This document shows positions 1 to 11,710 of a stretch of 31,135 nucleotides of DNA, piece by piece. Source of the DNA: Cochliopodium minus (lineage: Eukaryota; Discosea; Himatismenida; Cochliopodiidae); the NCBI GenBank assembly GCA_024220525.1, contig JAMYWO010000005.1:214422-245556 (forward strand), in the 5' to 3' direction. The position numbers were made by a program, and so were the translations under genes. Within the stretch, counting starts at the first letter, position 1; every line of letters starts with the position of its first letter. The notes under the pieces were generated by a model, which did not search any database, was not told the DNA's origin, and saw nothing but the letters and a program-made list of their open reading frames with translations.

Positions 1-15
1 CTTTTTCACATCTAG

Positions 16-1078
16 CTGGACTTTTGCAGCCACTGAATCCATCGAAAGTGCATATGCATTGAAATATGGAGCAGGATTTGTAACTGATTTATCTGAACAA
101 CAAGTTCTCGATTGCACCCGTAACTTTCCACATCACTTTTCTCCTATACTAAATATTAATCAAATAACCTTTCTTTATTAATAGCTAACCCTGACCAATG
201 TGGAGGAACTGGAGGATGTGGTGGAGGTACTGCTGAACTCGTATTTGCAAACATGATCAAAATGGGAGGAATCACCACTGGTAAATAAATCTTTCTTCAT
301 TTAAGATATTTCTTCTAATTTTTTTCTTATTTTTAGAATGGTACTATCCTTATATCTCTTACTACGGAACCAACTACCAATGCCACTTTAATAACACCAT
401 TACTGTCCCATATGCTCAACTCAAAAGTTACACCAAATTGCCATCCAATCAATATGAACCATTGGTAATCTTTATTTTTTCCCTCTATTAATCATTGTTC
501 GTCTAATATTCGTTTTTTAATTAGATTAATGCTTTGGTACAAAACGGACCTATTGCTATCACTGTTATGGCTTCCACTTGGTCTGATTATGAAAGTGGAG
601 TTTATGCAGGTTGCCCAAAAACTAACATCGATCTTGACCATGCTGTCTTGTTGGTAGGTTATGGCATTGATGCAACCACTGGAGTTCCTTACTGGTTGAT
701 CAGAAACTCCTGGTCTCCAAAATGTAAATAAAAATATTTTTTATTTCTTTCAATAATATTAAATTAATCCTTTTTTTTTTATAGGGGGTGAGGACGGTTA
801 TATCAGAGTTAGACGTGATACTGGATCCAACATTAACTGTGGTACTGATTACAACCCATCTGATGGAACTGGATGCAAAAATGGGTAAAATAACATTTTT
901 ATTTTTTGAATTTCATTTTTTTAATTTTTATTTTTTTTTCCTCATTAGTCCTCCAACTGTTACTGCTTGCGGTGTATGAACCTTTTTTAATTATTAGATT
1001 CTTATTTTATTTTATTAACTCTCCCTCTTTTAGGAATGTGGTATGTTGTATGACTCAAGTTTCCCAATCATTGCTTAA
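16..1078 (+). CDS. Papain-family (C1A) cysteine protease, 5' truncated
   Basis: This is the catalytic part of a cathepsin-like cysteine endopeptidase, probably lysosomal or secreted; signal peptide and propeptide lie left of the window. The first 15 bases read as an intron end (T-rich, then TCTAG), so the catalytic Cys codon is probably split (TG|C) just before the Trp-Thr-Phe-Ala-Ala-Thr-Glu helix. After splicing the frame shows LSEQQVLDCT, a disulfide-rich CGGTGGC segment, the catalytic His in DHAVLLVGYG and the catalytic Asn in IRNSW, followed by WGEDGYIRV. Introns (about 50-70 bp) lie near 119-183, 284-337, 465-524, 725-784, 887-949 and 975-1033. The CGGTGGC type is known from protist cathepsins. 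The last exon ends ...SSFPIIA, with TAA at 1076-1078. Family assignment is secure; substrate and exact subfamily are not determined. Confidence 0.9.
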
Positions 1079-1220
1079 ACATAATTTGAAAAAGTTTTAA
1101 TTAAATTCTTTTCAAAAAAAAAAAAAGATTGTTTTAAATTATTTTCATCGTTTCTTATCAATTCAATTTGATCAAAATCGATTTTTCATAATTTTAATTT
1201 TTCAAAGAAAATTAAAAAAA

Positions 1221-4200
1221 ATGAAAAAGAATAAAAACACTCTCATGAAGAATTTCTTTCCAAATTCAAACCAAAATAGGAAAAGGAAAAAAAATGCTGA
1301 GGCTAATCAGAATGATAAGGATAGTTCAAACTTAGTACCTCCAAAATTGCCTTATAAAACGTATACATAAATTTTTTTATTGGAATTAAAAAGAAATATT
1401 TCTTTAAAAAGTTCTCTATCGATGAATGATGTGAGGGAGAATACATTCGACAATGAAAATACACTAAATAAATTGACATATTCTTCCCAAGAGAAGAAAT
1501 TAAATAATGGGACGAATAATCAACAAAAAATTGGAAATAACACCAATATAATGTCAGAAGATTCCTCTTTAAGTGAAGAAATGGATAGTGATATAAAAGA
1601 GAATAAAAAAAATAAAGGGAAATCAACAAAAGATCAAAAGATATCACCCTCACCAAAAAATGTAAAGATACCATCACCCAAAATGGATGATGATAGAAAG
1701 ATCTCATCAGATAAAAATGATGATAAAAAGGGAAATGGGATAAAGAAGCGGAAATCATCGGATATCGTAAAGAAATCAACTCCCAATAAAGATGAATCGA
1801 AAGAGAAGAAGAAAGAAGAGAAAATCTATAAAGAAGATAATGATAAATACAAGACACCAACTAAGAAAGGAAAATCATCAGAAATAAAACCAGAGGAAAA
1901 GAGGAAAGATTCAATCAAAAAACTAAAAGATGATACCCACAAAGACACTGAAAATAAAAAGAAGATGTCGCACAGCTACAGTTTCGACGACATAGTAAAT
2001 GAGCAAGAAAGTGAAGACACCAAAGAAGACATTAAGGTAAATGTGTTTCAAAGAACAACAAGCAAAAAATCTTCGTTGGATTACATTGATTTGTTTGATA
2101 TAAATTCGAGCCCAAATAAGTCGATAGAGTATGATTTGAATGGGGAAGAAATAGATTTAAGTGAGCCCATTTATAAGAAGCTCAACTTTGGTACTCCTTC
2201 TTCTGATAAAAATTTGAACAACAAGAATATGAGTTCTTTTGATAAGATAGATTATTTGGCGAGTGGAAAGAATATGAGTGAGAAAGATCTAAAAAGCATC
2301 AACAATACATATAATGAAACAAGTAAAACTTCAAAGAAAGATAGTGTTGATGAAGAGAGAAAAATAAATGAGAGAACGAGCAAGGAGATTGTCGAAAATA
2401 CAAGTGTCATGAACGACAAGGATGATAACAAAATTTCAAAAACAAAAAGTAAGGAAAATGTGAATAATAACAACAATAAAAGTAATAACAATAACCATGA
2501 TTACGATATTGAAAATTCAATTTCAAGCAACACAACCCTAAACTCTTCTAGTAGCACCATAAGCACAAAATCGAGCACCCAGTTGATTTCAAACTCCAAT
2601 CCAAAAATAAGTCCAAATTCAAAAGTAAATTCTCTTTATTTCGTCGACATGGAAGACGATATCGAAATCACCAAAACCACCTCCAAATATACAGACTGTT
2701 ATGGCTTTCCGAGCGGGTTCCAGAATCATTTTGGCCACGTAGAAAATAAACCCACACTCGAAACAAACACAAGTACCATTAAAGCAATCAATGAAGCTTG
2801 TCACTTCTGTTTGTCATTCAATGTTCCTCTCCTTTCATCTCAAAACATTTTCAATGGAGCGGATATTTTTTGTTACGATTGCCAGTTCTTTTTCGACAAA
2901 AATAATGTCAACACCAAAAAGTTCGTTATCAGAGATCCCGACACCAAAAAGTCAAAGACTTTGGATAACATCTCAATTCACGATCTACGGTCCTTCATCT
3001 GGAATCATGGAGGGCTTCTTTTTTGGCAAACGAACTTTGATTTCTCTTCTATTTATTTATTAACAAAAAATAGATACAAAAACTTTAGTTTGTGGATCAA
3101 TGCTTGGGCTGATATGATCGGGAAGAATTCTTTCAAGATTTGGGATAAATCTGAGTGCTCTATTGCCAAGTTTGTCGAATACACTTGTGCTCTTGGTTAT
3201 TTATCAAAGTATCTTTTCATAGAGCTTCCTTTGTTGACCGACTATATCAATCTTTTGAAGATCAAAAAACAAATTATTTTTTATGGACAGCCAGGTTAAA
3301 AAAAAAAAATTTTTTTTTCATTTTTTCATTTGATTTATTTAATATTTATAGGAACAGGAAAAACTTATGTTGTTCAAGAATTGGCGAGTTTTTTGAGTAC
3401 TTCTGATTTTAATGGGAAAAGAGATGGTTATTTTGAAATGATCCAATTTCACCCATCATATTCTTACGAAGGTTTAAAAAAAATCTTTTTGAAACAAAAA
3501 AATTTAATTTAAATTGAAACAAAGATTTTATGGAAGGATACAGGTAATCTTATTTATTTTATTTTTTCATTAATTTTATTTCATTTTATAGACCAACAAA
3601 TGGTGTTGAAATAATGAACCAAATGTCCTTTGTTCTCAAAGATGGGCCACTAAAAAGAATTTCACAAAGAGCAACAGAAAACCCAGAATCTACATTTGTC
3701 CTTATCATCGATGAATTAAACAGAGGTTTTTCAACATTATTTTGTTTGTTAATTTTTTTAATTTTTTTTTTTTTTAAAAAAAAAAAAGGAAATATTTCTA
3801 AAATATTTGGAGAACTATTTTATTTGTTAGAATACAGAGAAAAATCAATAATATTACAATACAGTAGCAAACATTTCCATCTCCCTAACAATTTGTATTT
3901 TATGTGCACCATGAATACTTTGGATAGGAGTATCAGTCGTATTGACAAAGCTTTAAGAAGAAGATTTTTCTTCATTCCTTTTTTAATTGAAAAAGAACCT
4001 GTAAAATCTTTGTTAAAACTTTTTTTTAGAAAAGTAAATGAACAAATGGAGTAAAAAAAAATTTATTTTAATAAAGTTTATTTTATTTGTTTTTATACTT
4101 TATTTTAAGATGGGTTGCAAACGTTGTAGATGAAGCTAATAGCAAAATATCAAAGATAGATTCAACTCTTTTAATTGGACCTTCTCATTTTTTGAATCGT

Positions 4201-4387
4201 AAAAACTCGTTCTTTTTTTTTTTTGTTTGAAAAATAATTTTTTTTTTTAATAATAGCAAATTTGGATAATGAATCATTTCAATACATTTGGACATACTCT
4301 GTGATACCAAACATTGAAGAGTCAATAAATGATGAAAATTTTATTGAAACAATTAAATCGATACCAGATACAATAAAACATAGATGA
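1221..4387 (+). CDS. McrB-like AAA+ NTPase with disordered N-terminus and CxxC pair
   Basis: Eight exons (1221-1360, 1412-3294, 3352-3471, 3525-3543, 3592-3725, 3789-4050, 4110-4198, 4257-4387) give 925 residues in one frame. Residues 1 to about 480 are low-complexity, rich in Lys, Ser, Asp and Asn, and probably disordered. Two CxxC pairs (CHFC near 510, CYDC near 534) could bind zinc. A helical linker leads to the AAA+ domain from about 670: Walker A GQPGTGKT, then the McrB-type FHPSYSYEDFMEGYRP, Walker B LIIDELNRGNISKIFGE, and the McrB signature MNTLDRS followed by ALRRRF. In bacteria McrB is the GTP-dependent motor of a restriction system partnered by the nuclease McrC; no McrC-like gene is seen here. 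The acceptor of the first intron could instead be 1393. A nuclear or DNA-related role is inference only. Confidence 0.9.
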
Positions 4388-4469
4388 AACAAATTTACTT
4401 ATTTAAATTTCATTGAAATACAAACACAATTATTTTAAATTAGAATCTATGAACAGATTAATCAAAATT

Positions 4470-7009
4470 TTAATAATTCCCGTCTATTTCATCTTTTATT
4501 TTTTTGTCTAATATCAATGAATTTTTCCAATCAAGAATGTTATTTGAATTTAGTGGAGGCAACAAGCCATCAACTTTATAAGAAGAAAAATCATCCCTTT
4601 TGTCGTCCAACAACAAACCAGATCCCTCAATAACATTTTCCATTTTTTCACCAGCTACATCAGTAAAGACCAAAGCACGAATGTGGAAAAGAAGAGAAAT
4701 TTTTTTATCAACATACCATTTTTTTACAATGATTGAAAAGTTTTCAGTAAACAAAAACAAATGGATAACATCTTTTTAAAATTTAGAATAAATTTAAAAT
4801 AAAAAAAATATAAATAAACTAAAAATTAAATTACCTCGTTTTAAATTATTATCGTGAATTCTTCTGACTGAAAACAAAGTGTCAGTCAAAATTTCAAAAT
4901 CTCCGCTTTTTTCTGTAAAAGTAATGTTGTTAACAAGGGGGTAGATGGAATGGAGAGGCCAATAGATTTGGACATTCTGCTCAATGTTAAAGGAGACTTC
5001 TGACATGCTCCTTTCTCCCCTACTTGTTTTTTTGCCCAGCTTTCCATTTATTTCCAAGTCTTCCGTTTCGAGCAATGTATAAAATGATCCTTCATCTCCT
5101 CTTTTAAAAAAAAAATTTTTAAAAAAAAAATTAAAAATTATAAAAATTGTAAAAAAATTCTTTTTACTTGATTGAAGATTTTTCTAAAGAAAACATTATC
5201 TTACAATAATTATAAAAATTAAATTTATTTTACGTAGAAAAAAAGAATCTAAGATGGAATGATCAATTTTTTTTCTGACATTTTTGCAGTGAAGCTCAAA
5301 GTGGAAAACATTTAAATAATCTTGAAATGACTCAAACTGCAACTCATAATTACCTGCCCTAATTAAAAATTGAAAAATAAAAAACGAAAAAAATAAAAAA
5401 TAAAAAATAAAAAAATATTAAAATTAAAATTAAAAAAATTTTAACTAAATTAATTTTTTACTCTTCAAAATAAAAATGTGATTTCCAAACGAGTGGATAA
5501 ACTTGAGAATGTGAAGTAAAATTGGACAAAAGAAAGTTTGCCACACTGACCTTACGTTTATCCAAAAAGTTTATTGAAAAAAACTGCTCTTCCAAGTTTG
5601 GATTCTCTGGATGGAAAAAAACGCTCATTTCGCATCTATCATAACAAACAAATATTATTTTATGTATATTTAATGTTTTTTTATTTGATTATTATTTTTA
5701 ATTTTTGAATATATTTTTTAAATTTAAATTATATTTTTAAATTATTTTTACTTTCCAGAGTCAATGTAGATATTGTTGGAAGTCAAGAGGGAGTTTTTGG
5801 AGAGTTGGAGGGATTTGGGCTGTGTGAGGATGGGTTTCGGAAATAAATTTTTAGATTTTAAGAAAATTCCGCACTCATGGCTTCTGCTTGCGTAGAAGAT
5901 ATCCATTCTATGTTCCTTGTTGCTTTCTAGGTCACTTGGCAGTTTCAAATGTACAGGTTGTGTGAATGAGTGAATTCCTTTTTATAATGAAAATTTTTCA
6001 TAAAATAAAATGAAATTTTAAAAAAATATTGAAGATATTTTTAAAAAAATAAAAAATTTGTTTCAAAAAAATTTGTTAAATTAAAATAATATTTTTTAAA
6101 TAAGAATGTTTTTTTTCAAAAAAAAAAAGTCAAACCTCCATTGTCGAAGAAGAGTTTTCCATTTAAGTAGATGAACATGTCATCTGAGGATGTTGCTTCC
6201 AACTCTATATTTCCACGTTCTACATCTGATTCCAAAAAGAAAGTGAAAGGAATATGAACAGAGAAATGGGAGATGGGATTGATCCTAGATTTCAAAGATA
6301 ATGAATTTCAATTTTAAATTTCTGTTTTATTAATTAATTCTATTTCAGAGAAATATAAATGGTCTTATTATTCTCACCTAATTGAAGATGTACCATCCAC
6401 ATTTATCATCAAGCTATCATCGAACCAAAATAATTCTCCATTTTGTTTATTTAGGTATCTGATGTTAGTATTGTTTGTATCGAACCATGCATTGAAGGAT
6501 AAATCTGATCTTATATCACCTCTTCCTTGATCGAGTTTCAAGATGGGAAGATATCTTTCCGATAAAGTCTCTTGCAACAAATCTTTGGTCGGATTCATTT
6601 CCTTGGGTTTATCATATCCATATGAATTGAAATCTTCATTTGCTATATTGCTGAAATCTCTGCATAAAAGAATATATTGTAAATTTAAATTTTATATTCA
6701 TTAAGTTTAACATCATAATGTTTCAATTTGTTTATATATCTTGAAGTAAGAAATAATTTGTTTATATATCTTTATCCTTTATCCATCATTTTTATTTTAC
6801 TTTAAATAGAATGGTATTGTATCATCTATCCTCAACAATATCGCATTTCCCTTCACTTTCCATCCTTTCAATTCATTTTTCTCATTTATCTCACAATCAT
6901 AATTTTTGTTGCAATTGTTGATCTCAAAATATGGGTTATAAATCTTGTTGAATGAAGAAACCATTGTAATCATAATCACAATATTCAACAAAAATACAAT
7001 GTTACTCAT
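4470..7009 (-). CDS. Secreted fibro-slime (PA14-like) domain protein
   Basis: Nine exons on the minus strand (7009-6801, 6659-6378, 6284-6136, 5977-5752, 5635-5462, 5358-5234, 5183-5168, 5100-4835, 4771-4470) keep one frame and give 582 residues. The N-terminus is a clear signal peptide (MSNIVFLLNIVIMITMVSS). Residues about 95-260 match the fibro-slime domain: NPTKDLLQETL, a beta-rich stretch, the hallmark DDMFIYLNGKLFFDNGGIHS (compare DDVWVFINGKLVxDLGGVH), then RMDIFYASR before a Cys. In dictyostelids this domain occurs in secreted cell-communication or matrix proteins. The C-terminal half is beta-rich and unrecognised; no GPI signal or membrane anchor is visible. One exon is only 16 nt. The gene converges on the McrB-like gene, with 82 bp between stops. 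Confidence 0.82.
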
Positions 7010-7386
7010 TTTTTTTTTTATAATTTTAATTTTGACACCATAAATTTTATATTTTTTTTTTTGATGGATTTGGATAACAAAATAGAAAGAAAAGAATTTG
7101 TTTAATTTGATAATTTTTTTTGGTCTTCATTATTTACACTGGGATTTTTCCAAAATTTCTATTTGTTTCTCTTTTTTTATTAATTTATTTGGAAAAAATT
7201 CTTTTTAAACGGAATGGTTTTGGTAATTCATATTTAGCTTTTGTCTAAAAGGTAAAAGATTACAAAAAATTGTTGAATTGAAAATGGATTGGAAATATTT
7301 CTCTTTTAAATGAATAAAAAAAAAAAAATTAAAATTAATTTTTTTGTAAATCAATTTCCACTTTCCGATATCCGATCAGAAAAAAG
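7010..7386. promoter_or_regulatory. Divergent intergenic region between two start codons
   Basis: This 377-bp non-coding gap separates the start of the fibro-slime gene (leftward) and the start of the next gene (rightward), so it should hold both promoters. It is very AT-rich with T and A runs. I see no ORF, RNA gene or recognisable binding site in it. Confidence 0.4.
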
Positions 7387-8301
7387 ATGGATTATAAATT
7401 AGCAGATATACTTCCAGAGGAAATTAAAACTGAATTGGAGAAAAAAGATAATGACTCACTAATGAAATTCAGATTTTTGTTGACAATTTTAGAATTTGAT
7501 ACATCGTTAACTTCACTTGAAGATTTATACAAAGAGGTAAAAAACAAATAATATATAATTTTTTATCCACCAAAAAAAAAAATCATTTAATAATTTAATT
7601 ATTTTTGAACATGATGTGACCAGAGTAAAAATATATTTGGAGATGAAACAGCAAGAGCTATAGTTGAATTGTACAAAAGAAAACAATTATCATCAGTGGA
7701 AGTAAATAAGAAATAAAGATTTTTAAAAATATTATAAATAAATTAAAATTTTTAAAAGAGATCTTTAAGTTACAGTATCAAATTTGAAGAAGATAATAGA
7801 TGCTTGTAAAAAAATTTTTTTAAAACAGCAATCTATAAATTAATTAACACATAACTTGATTTAAAATTTCATTAAAGGATTTTTGAAGAAGAGAAAATTA
7901 AAAGAAGGTAACAAAAATTTTATATCAAAAACAAAACGAATAATAATTTATTTCATAGAAATTTTAATTCAGTGAATAGTAAAAACATTATAAAATTAAT
8001 ATTATTATTAAATAACCATTGTAAAAACAGATGAAATGAGAAATAAAATAGATAGAAAAGAGGTAAAATAATTCTATTGAAAGTATTTTTTCAATTATTA
8101 TTTAATTTTACAAAGTATCCAAACAGAATCAGCGGATGGAACCAAATGACAATAAATAAGCTTTTGTTGCTCACTGAACAAATAGGAGATGATATGGAAA
8201 GTTTCCACTCCATATCAGAGAAGTTAAAGCCATACTTTGAAGAAAAATCTGAAGTTACTCCCTTATCTTGTTACTACATGTGGCAAAAACACAGATATTA
8301 A
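7387..8301 (+). CDS. Unknown 194-residue protein, Myb/SANT-like C-terminus
   Basis: Six exons (7387-7536, 7624-7701, 7759-7805, 7878-7907, 7959-8020, 8084-8301) join in one frame to 194 residues, beginning MDYKLADILPEE and ending MWQKHRY. The protein is mostly helical and charged. The last 60 residues (GWNQMTINKLLLL, then FHSISEKL, then CYYMWQKH) have the spacing of hydrophobic and aromatic residues seen in Myb/SANT-like helices, with a Trp early and a Trp in the third helix. That would suggest DNA or chromatin contact, but the match is weak. I do not recognise the family. All splice phases agree, which supports the gene being real even though several exons are tiny. Confidence 0.6.
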
Positions 8302-8473
8302 TGCAAGATGTATTAAATAATGTTTTTTTGTCACTTTTAGATAAATCCCTTTCAATCTTTTTTTTTTTTAAATTTAAGACCTTTGAAATGCAATAAGAAT
8401 ATTTATTGGATTTACAAATATAATCTTGAGATTATTATTTTGATTCATCATTCAGATTATCAGAAAAAAAAAA

Positions 8474-9519
8474 ATGAAAAAAGGGGATATTTTGAAAAAA
8501 TTGACCATCAAATGCAACAAATATGGATTTGATATCACACATCCTTTTGTGGTGGAGAAATATAATGTATCATTTCTTCCAATTATAGGATATATTCGCC
8601 TTTATAATTTATATGAAACAAATGAATTAGGATTACATAAAGATAAATCATCCACAGTTGAATCCATTACCTATATATTCAAAGAAAGGAAAAACATTTG
8701 GAGTAAGATTGAAATATTTAAAAAAAAAATACTTCAAAAAAAAAAAAAAAAGATGTTTATAGGAAATACAAAAGCATTGTGGCCAGTCTTCATAAATTAT
8801 TTGAAAAAAAACAAAACGTTTCTTGAAAGCTCAAATCCACTAAACAGATATGTAGAAACTTTTATGGAGGAAGTATCAATGGAGATTACAAAAGAAGATA
8901 AGGTGAATCACAAAATCTATTTTTCACATCATGTAGATGTTGAGAAAATGATCCATTTTCAAAGATTGGTTGATCTTTCTGGCCATGCTTTTTTTTCCAA
9001 GGATACTCAGCTCAATGTACATAAAATATATGGTCCTTGGTTCGCATTGAGAGCAGCCATCAGTAAACAAAAAAAAAAAATTATTTAAAAATAGAAAATA
9101 AAATAAAAATAAACAAAATTATAAAATAAATCAACAAAAATAAAAAAATTCAAAAATAAATAAAAATGTTTTTCTTTGTTTAAAAAAATAAAATTTCTCT
9201 CAAATTATTTAAATAAAATAATAAATTTTCTTTTCTAATTGAAATAGTTTTTGATTTAGACTATGATAGTCAAGAAATAAACACTCCAAATGGACCTCTG
9301 GAAAATCCTCTAAGTAAAGAAGAATCACAGAATCTCAACAAGATATTGCAAAACTTGCTGGACAACTACAACAACTTGAATTGGAAAGATTGGCTTCATT
9401 TGAGAGATTCCATCACTGTAGGCAAATCTTATCGATACTATGATGATCAAATTGTTTATCATTACACTCGAGATCTAGAGTATTTAAAAGGAATTATTTA
9501 TGAAGAAAATAAAAAATGA
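8474..9519 (+). CDS. MMACHC/CblC-like cobalamin-processing protein
   Basis: Three exons (8474-8702, 8763-9062, 9248-9519) give 266 residues. The order of conserved segments follows MMACHC: a short N-terminal helix then YGFDITHPFVVEKYN; WPVFINYLKK; NPLNRYVETFMEE; HHVDVEKMIHFQRLVDLSG; IYGPWFALRAAI (human GGWFAIRG); and NWKDWLHLRDSITV followed by YYDDQIVYHYT (human HWRDW..RDAVT then RYSEEQKAYF). In animals MMACHC removes the upper axial ligand of vitamin B12 derivatives in the cytosol, before methylcobalamin and adenosylcobalamin are made. The human C-terminal Pro/Ser-rich tail is absent. The first acceptor is taken at TTTATAG (8762), because that restores frame and conserved sequence; reading straight through would add a Lys-rich insert. 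Confidence 0.8.
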
Positions 9520-9636
9520 ATTTGTGAAAAGATATTCGAAAGTGCTTTTAATTTTTTTAAATTAATTTTTTGCTTATCAAGATGAAAAATTAAAATAAAA
9601 TTGAAAATACCAAAATGTCACATCATATAGCCAATG

Positions 9637-9644
9637 TATAAAAG
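9637..9644 (+). promoter_or_regulatory. Possible TATA box
   Basis: TATAAAAG lies about 43 bases upstream of the TMEM14-like start codon, in a slightly less AT-rich stretch. The match to the TATA consensus is exact, but in DNA this AT-rich a chance match is likely. Confidence 0.25.
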
Positions 9645-9686
9645 ATCATTATTTATTATATCCCAAATAATATTTATAAAAAGACT

Positions 9687-10147
9687 ATGGGTGCTTTAAT
9701 TTCTGGATATGGGGCATATGGGTAAGGAATATCAACCAATTTCTCATTCTTCATTGATAATCCAATCAATCACAAAGATATATTAAAACAAAAAGTAAGG
9801 CATCTTTGATTGCAGGAGCAGTATTTGGAACTGTATTTTTTTTGAGCGCAAGTAAAAAAACTTTCAAAATATAAAAGAAAATTGAAAAAAATGATTTTAA
9901 ATTAAATAGATATGATCAAAATGGGAGATGGATTGGGATATGATCTTGCGTCAGGCAAATAATTATAAAAAAAAATTTTTTTAAAATTTATTTTGTTTTT
10001 CAAAAAGGATCATCCATTCTTTTGACATTGAGCATGCTTCCGCGTATCAAAAAGGCACCTAAAGTTGCAATACCTATTACCATCTTAGGAGTAGGATCTG
10101 GAGCATACTACTTGAAAAAGAGTATTGAAGAAAGAACTGGGATCTAA
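9687..10147 (+). CDS. TMEM14 family small membrane protein
   Basis: Four exons (9687-9721, 9796-9851, 9910-9954, 10008-10147) give 91 residues. The order GYGAYG, KASLIAGAVFGTVFF, GDGLGYDLASGSS, LLTLSMLPRIKKAPKVAIP and a last hydrophobic segment (ITILGVGSGAYYL) matches the TMEM14/UPF0136 family: three to four membrane helices, with the basic RxxKxxKxxxP loop before the last helix. Family members sit in mitochondrial or other organelle membranes; TMEM14C is linked to porphyrin transport in animals, but that role cannot be assumed here. The third intron (9955-10007) must start with GC rather than GT (TCAG|GCAAAT); without removing it the frame meets TAA three codons on. Confidence 0.85.
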
Positions 10148-10277
10148 AACAAAAATTTAATAGAAATTAAAGTTTTAAAATGATTTCTTTTTATAAATAT
10201 ACTTTTTATTAAACAATCATTTTTTTTGTGGAATCTTTTTTTTTTTTTTTGAAAGTAAATTTTTTCTTGGAAAATTT

Positions 10278-11512
10278 TTATTTGGCGATAGGATTGGAGA
10301 AATCTTCTTCATCGTGCATGTACTCACCATCTCCTTCTTCGATAATCTCAGTATTGTTACTTTCACCTCCAAGTTCAGGATTTTTGAACTGAATCTGGAC
10401 GGAAAAGAGTTTGCGGTTACGGTCCCAGTCCACGAACACTTTCTCGCCATACTTCTCCATGTCGTTTTCCAAAGGTCTGTTTGGAATTTTGAAGGCTATT
10501 GTCTCATAAGGTTCTGCAGCGAACAAAATGTACTAAAGTAAAGAAAAATTCGTTTAATAAAAAATTAAAAAAAAAAATGAAACAACAAAATTAATTGAAA
10601 ACAAAATTTTAAAAAAAAAAATGTGAAATTTTACTTGATACATATTGTTTGGAGCCTCCATCTTTTGGGCGTAAGAGGAGATGATTCTATGACGAGGCTG
10701 AGAGTTTTTGCTGATTTTTGGATAGAGAATTTGGAACAAAAGGCCTCTTTGGTTAGTCTCTGGGTCATACTGTTTGGTGACGCGAAAAGCAGGTCTACCT
10801 TTTAAATTTTTATAAAATGAATTGCAAAAAAAAAATTAAAATAGAAAAGTTTAAAAAATAAAAATCATAAAAAAATTTGTTGTTCAAAAAAAAAAACATT
10901 TACCTATTTTTACAATACTGTTCTGCATCATAACTACCCTTTTTTGAGTTTCGTTAGGAACAGGAATGGGTTCGGAATCAAAAGCACTATTCTTAGTTTC
11001 ACGAAGTTGTCTCCTCTTTAAGTTGGTGGTGTGCTTCTTTCCTTGGGTGTGAGCGATGTAGTTTCCTTCATTGTTGTGCAAGGTCAGGCAGAGTTTGCAT
11101 TCAAAGCTTCCCAAGTGATTTTTCATGAAGAAATGATCCTAATAAGAGTAATGATTTTGAATATTTCAATCAAAGAGGATCAATGTTTTATATTTTCGAA
11201 AATAATTTGCGAATGAATATTTTTTTGTGAGAATTTAATCTTCGCCATATAATTTGGATCAATTATCATATTATCATTTGTATATTATTGATTAATAGTG
11301 GTATATTCTTGTATAATTTAATTGTATCAAATAATGAAACCAATAATCAAATATATGCTTTAAAAAGAATTTTAATGATAGATATTTACCTTTGCTAAAT
11401 CAACTTTAGAATTTGTGAGCTCTTTCAATCTTTCTTTATTCAAGATATTGGTTTGATCAGAACTCAAAACACCTCCACTACCTGGTTTAGAACCATAATC
11501 TCTGTACGACAT
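10278..11512 (-). CDS. SF3A2: Splicing factor 3A subunit 2 (SF3A2/Prp11)
   Basis: Four exons on the minus strand (11512-11390, 11138-10904, 10798-10635, 10532-10278) give 258 residues. The start MSYRDYGSKPGSGGVLSS and the matrin-type zinc finger (CKLC, then GNYIAHTQGKKH) are nearly those of human SF3A2, followed by RVTKQYDPETNQRGLLFQI and YETIAFKIPNRPLE. The protein is part of the SF3a complex of the U2 snRNP and helps U2 bind the branch site in the nucleus. The long proline-rich tail of the animal protein is absent; the chain ends in an acidic segment, as in fungal and many protist forms. The first intron (about 250 bp) is longer than the window's usual introns, with nothing recognisable in it. 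Confidence 0.97.
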
Positions 11513-11710
11513 CTTTTCTTTCGATTTTTTTTTTTTTTATTTTTCAACGATAAAAATTACTTATTTTTCTTTGATAAACTTTTGGTATTTCAAATATAAT
11601 GAATTCTTGTAACAACAAGAAATTTTGTTAGATACAAATCATATGAATATTGATATAAGAAGGTGTTTTCTTTTGATAAATAAAAAAAATTGTTTATTTT
11701 TTTGGCCAAG

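Noticed and set aside
1-19. Cathepsin with the catalytic Cys replaced by Ser (reading TCT AGC TGG)
   Set aside because: The first 15 bases look like an intron 3' end (pyrimidine tract plus TCTAG). Splicing there lets the codon be TG|C, so a Ser variant is not supported.
1303-1860. 185-codon open frame on the minus strand
   Set aside because: It is antisense to the Lys/Ser-rich low-complexity part of the McrB-like gene, where stop codons are rare on the other strand. No homology or plausible composition.
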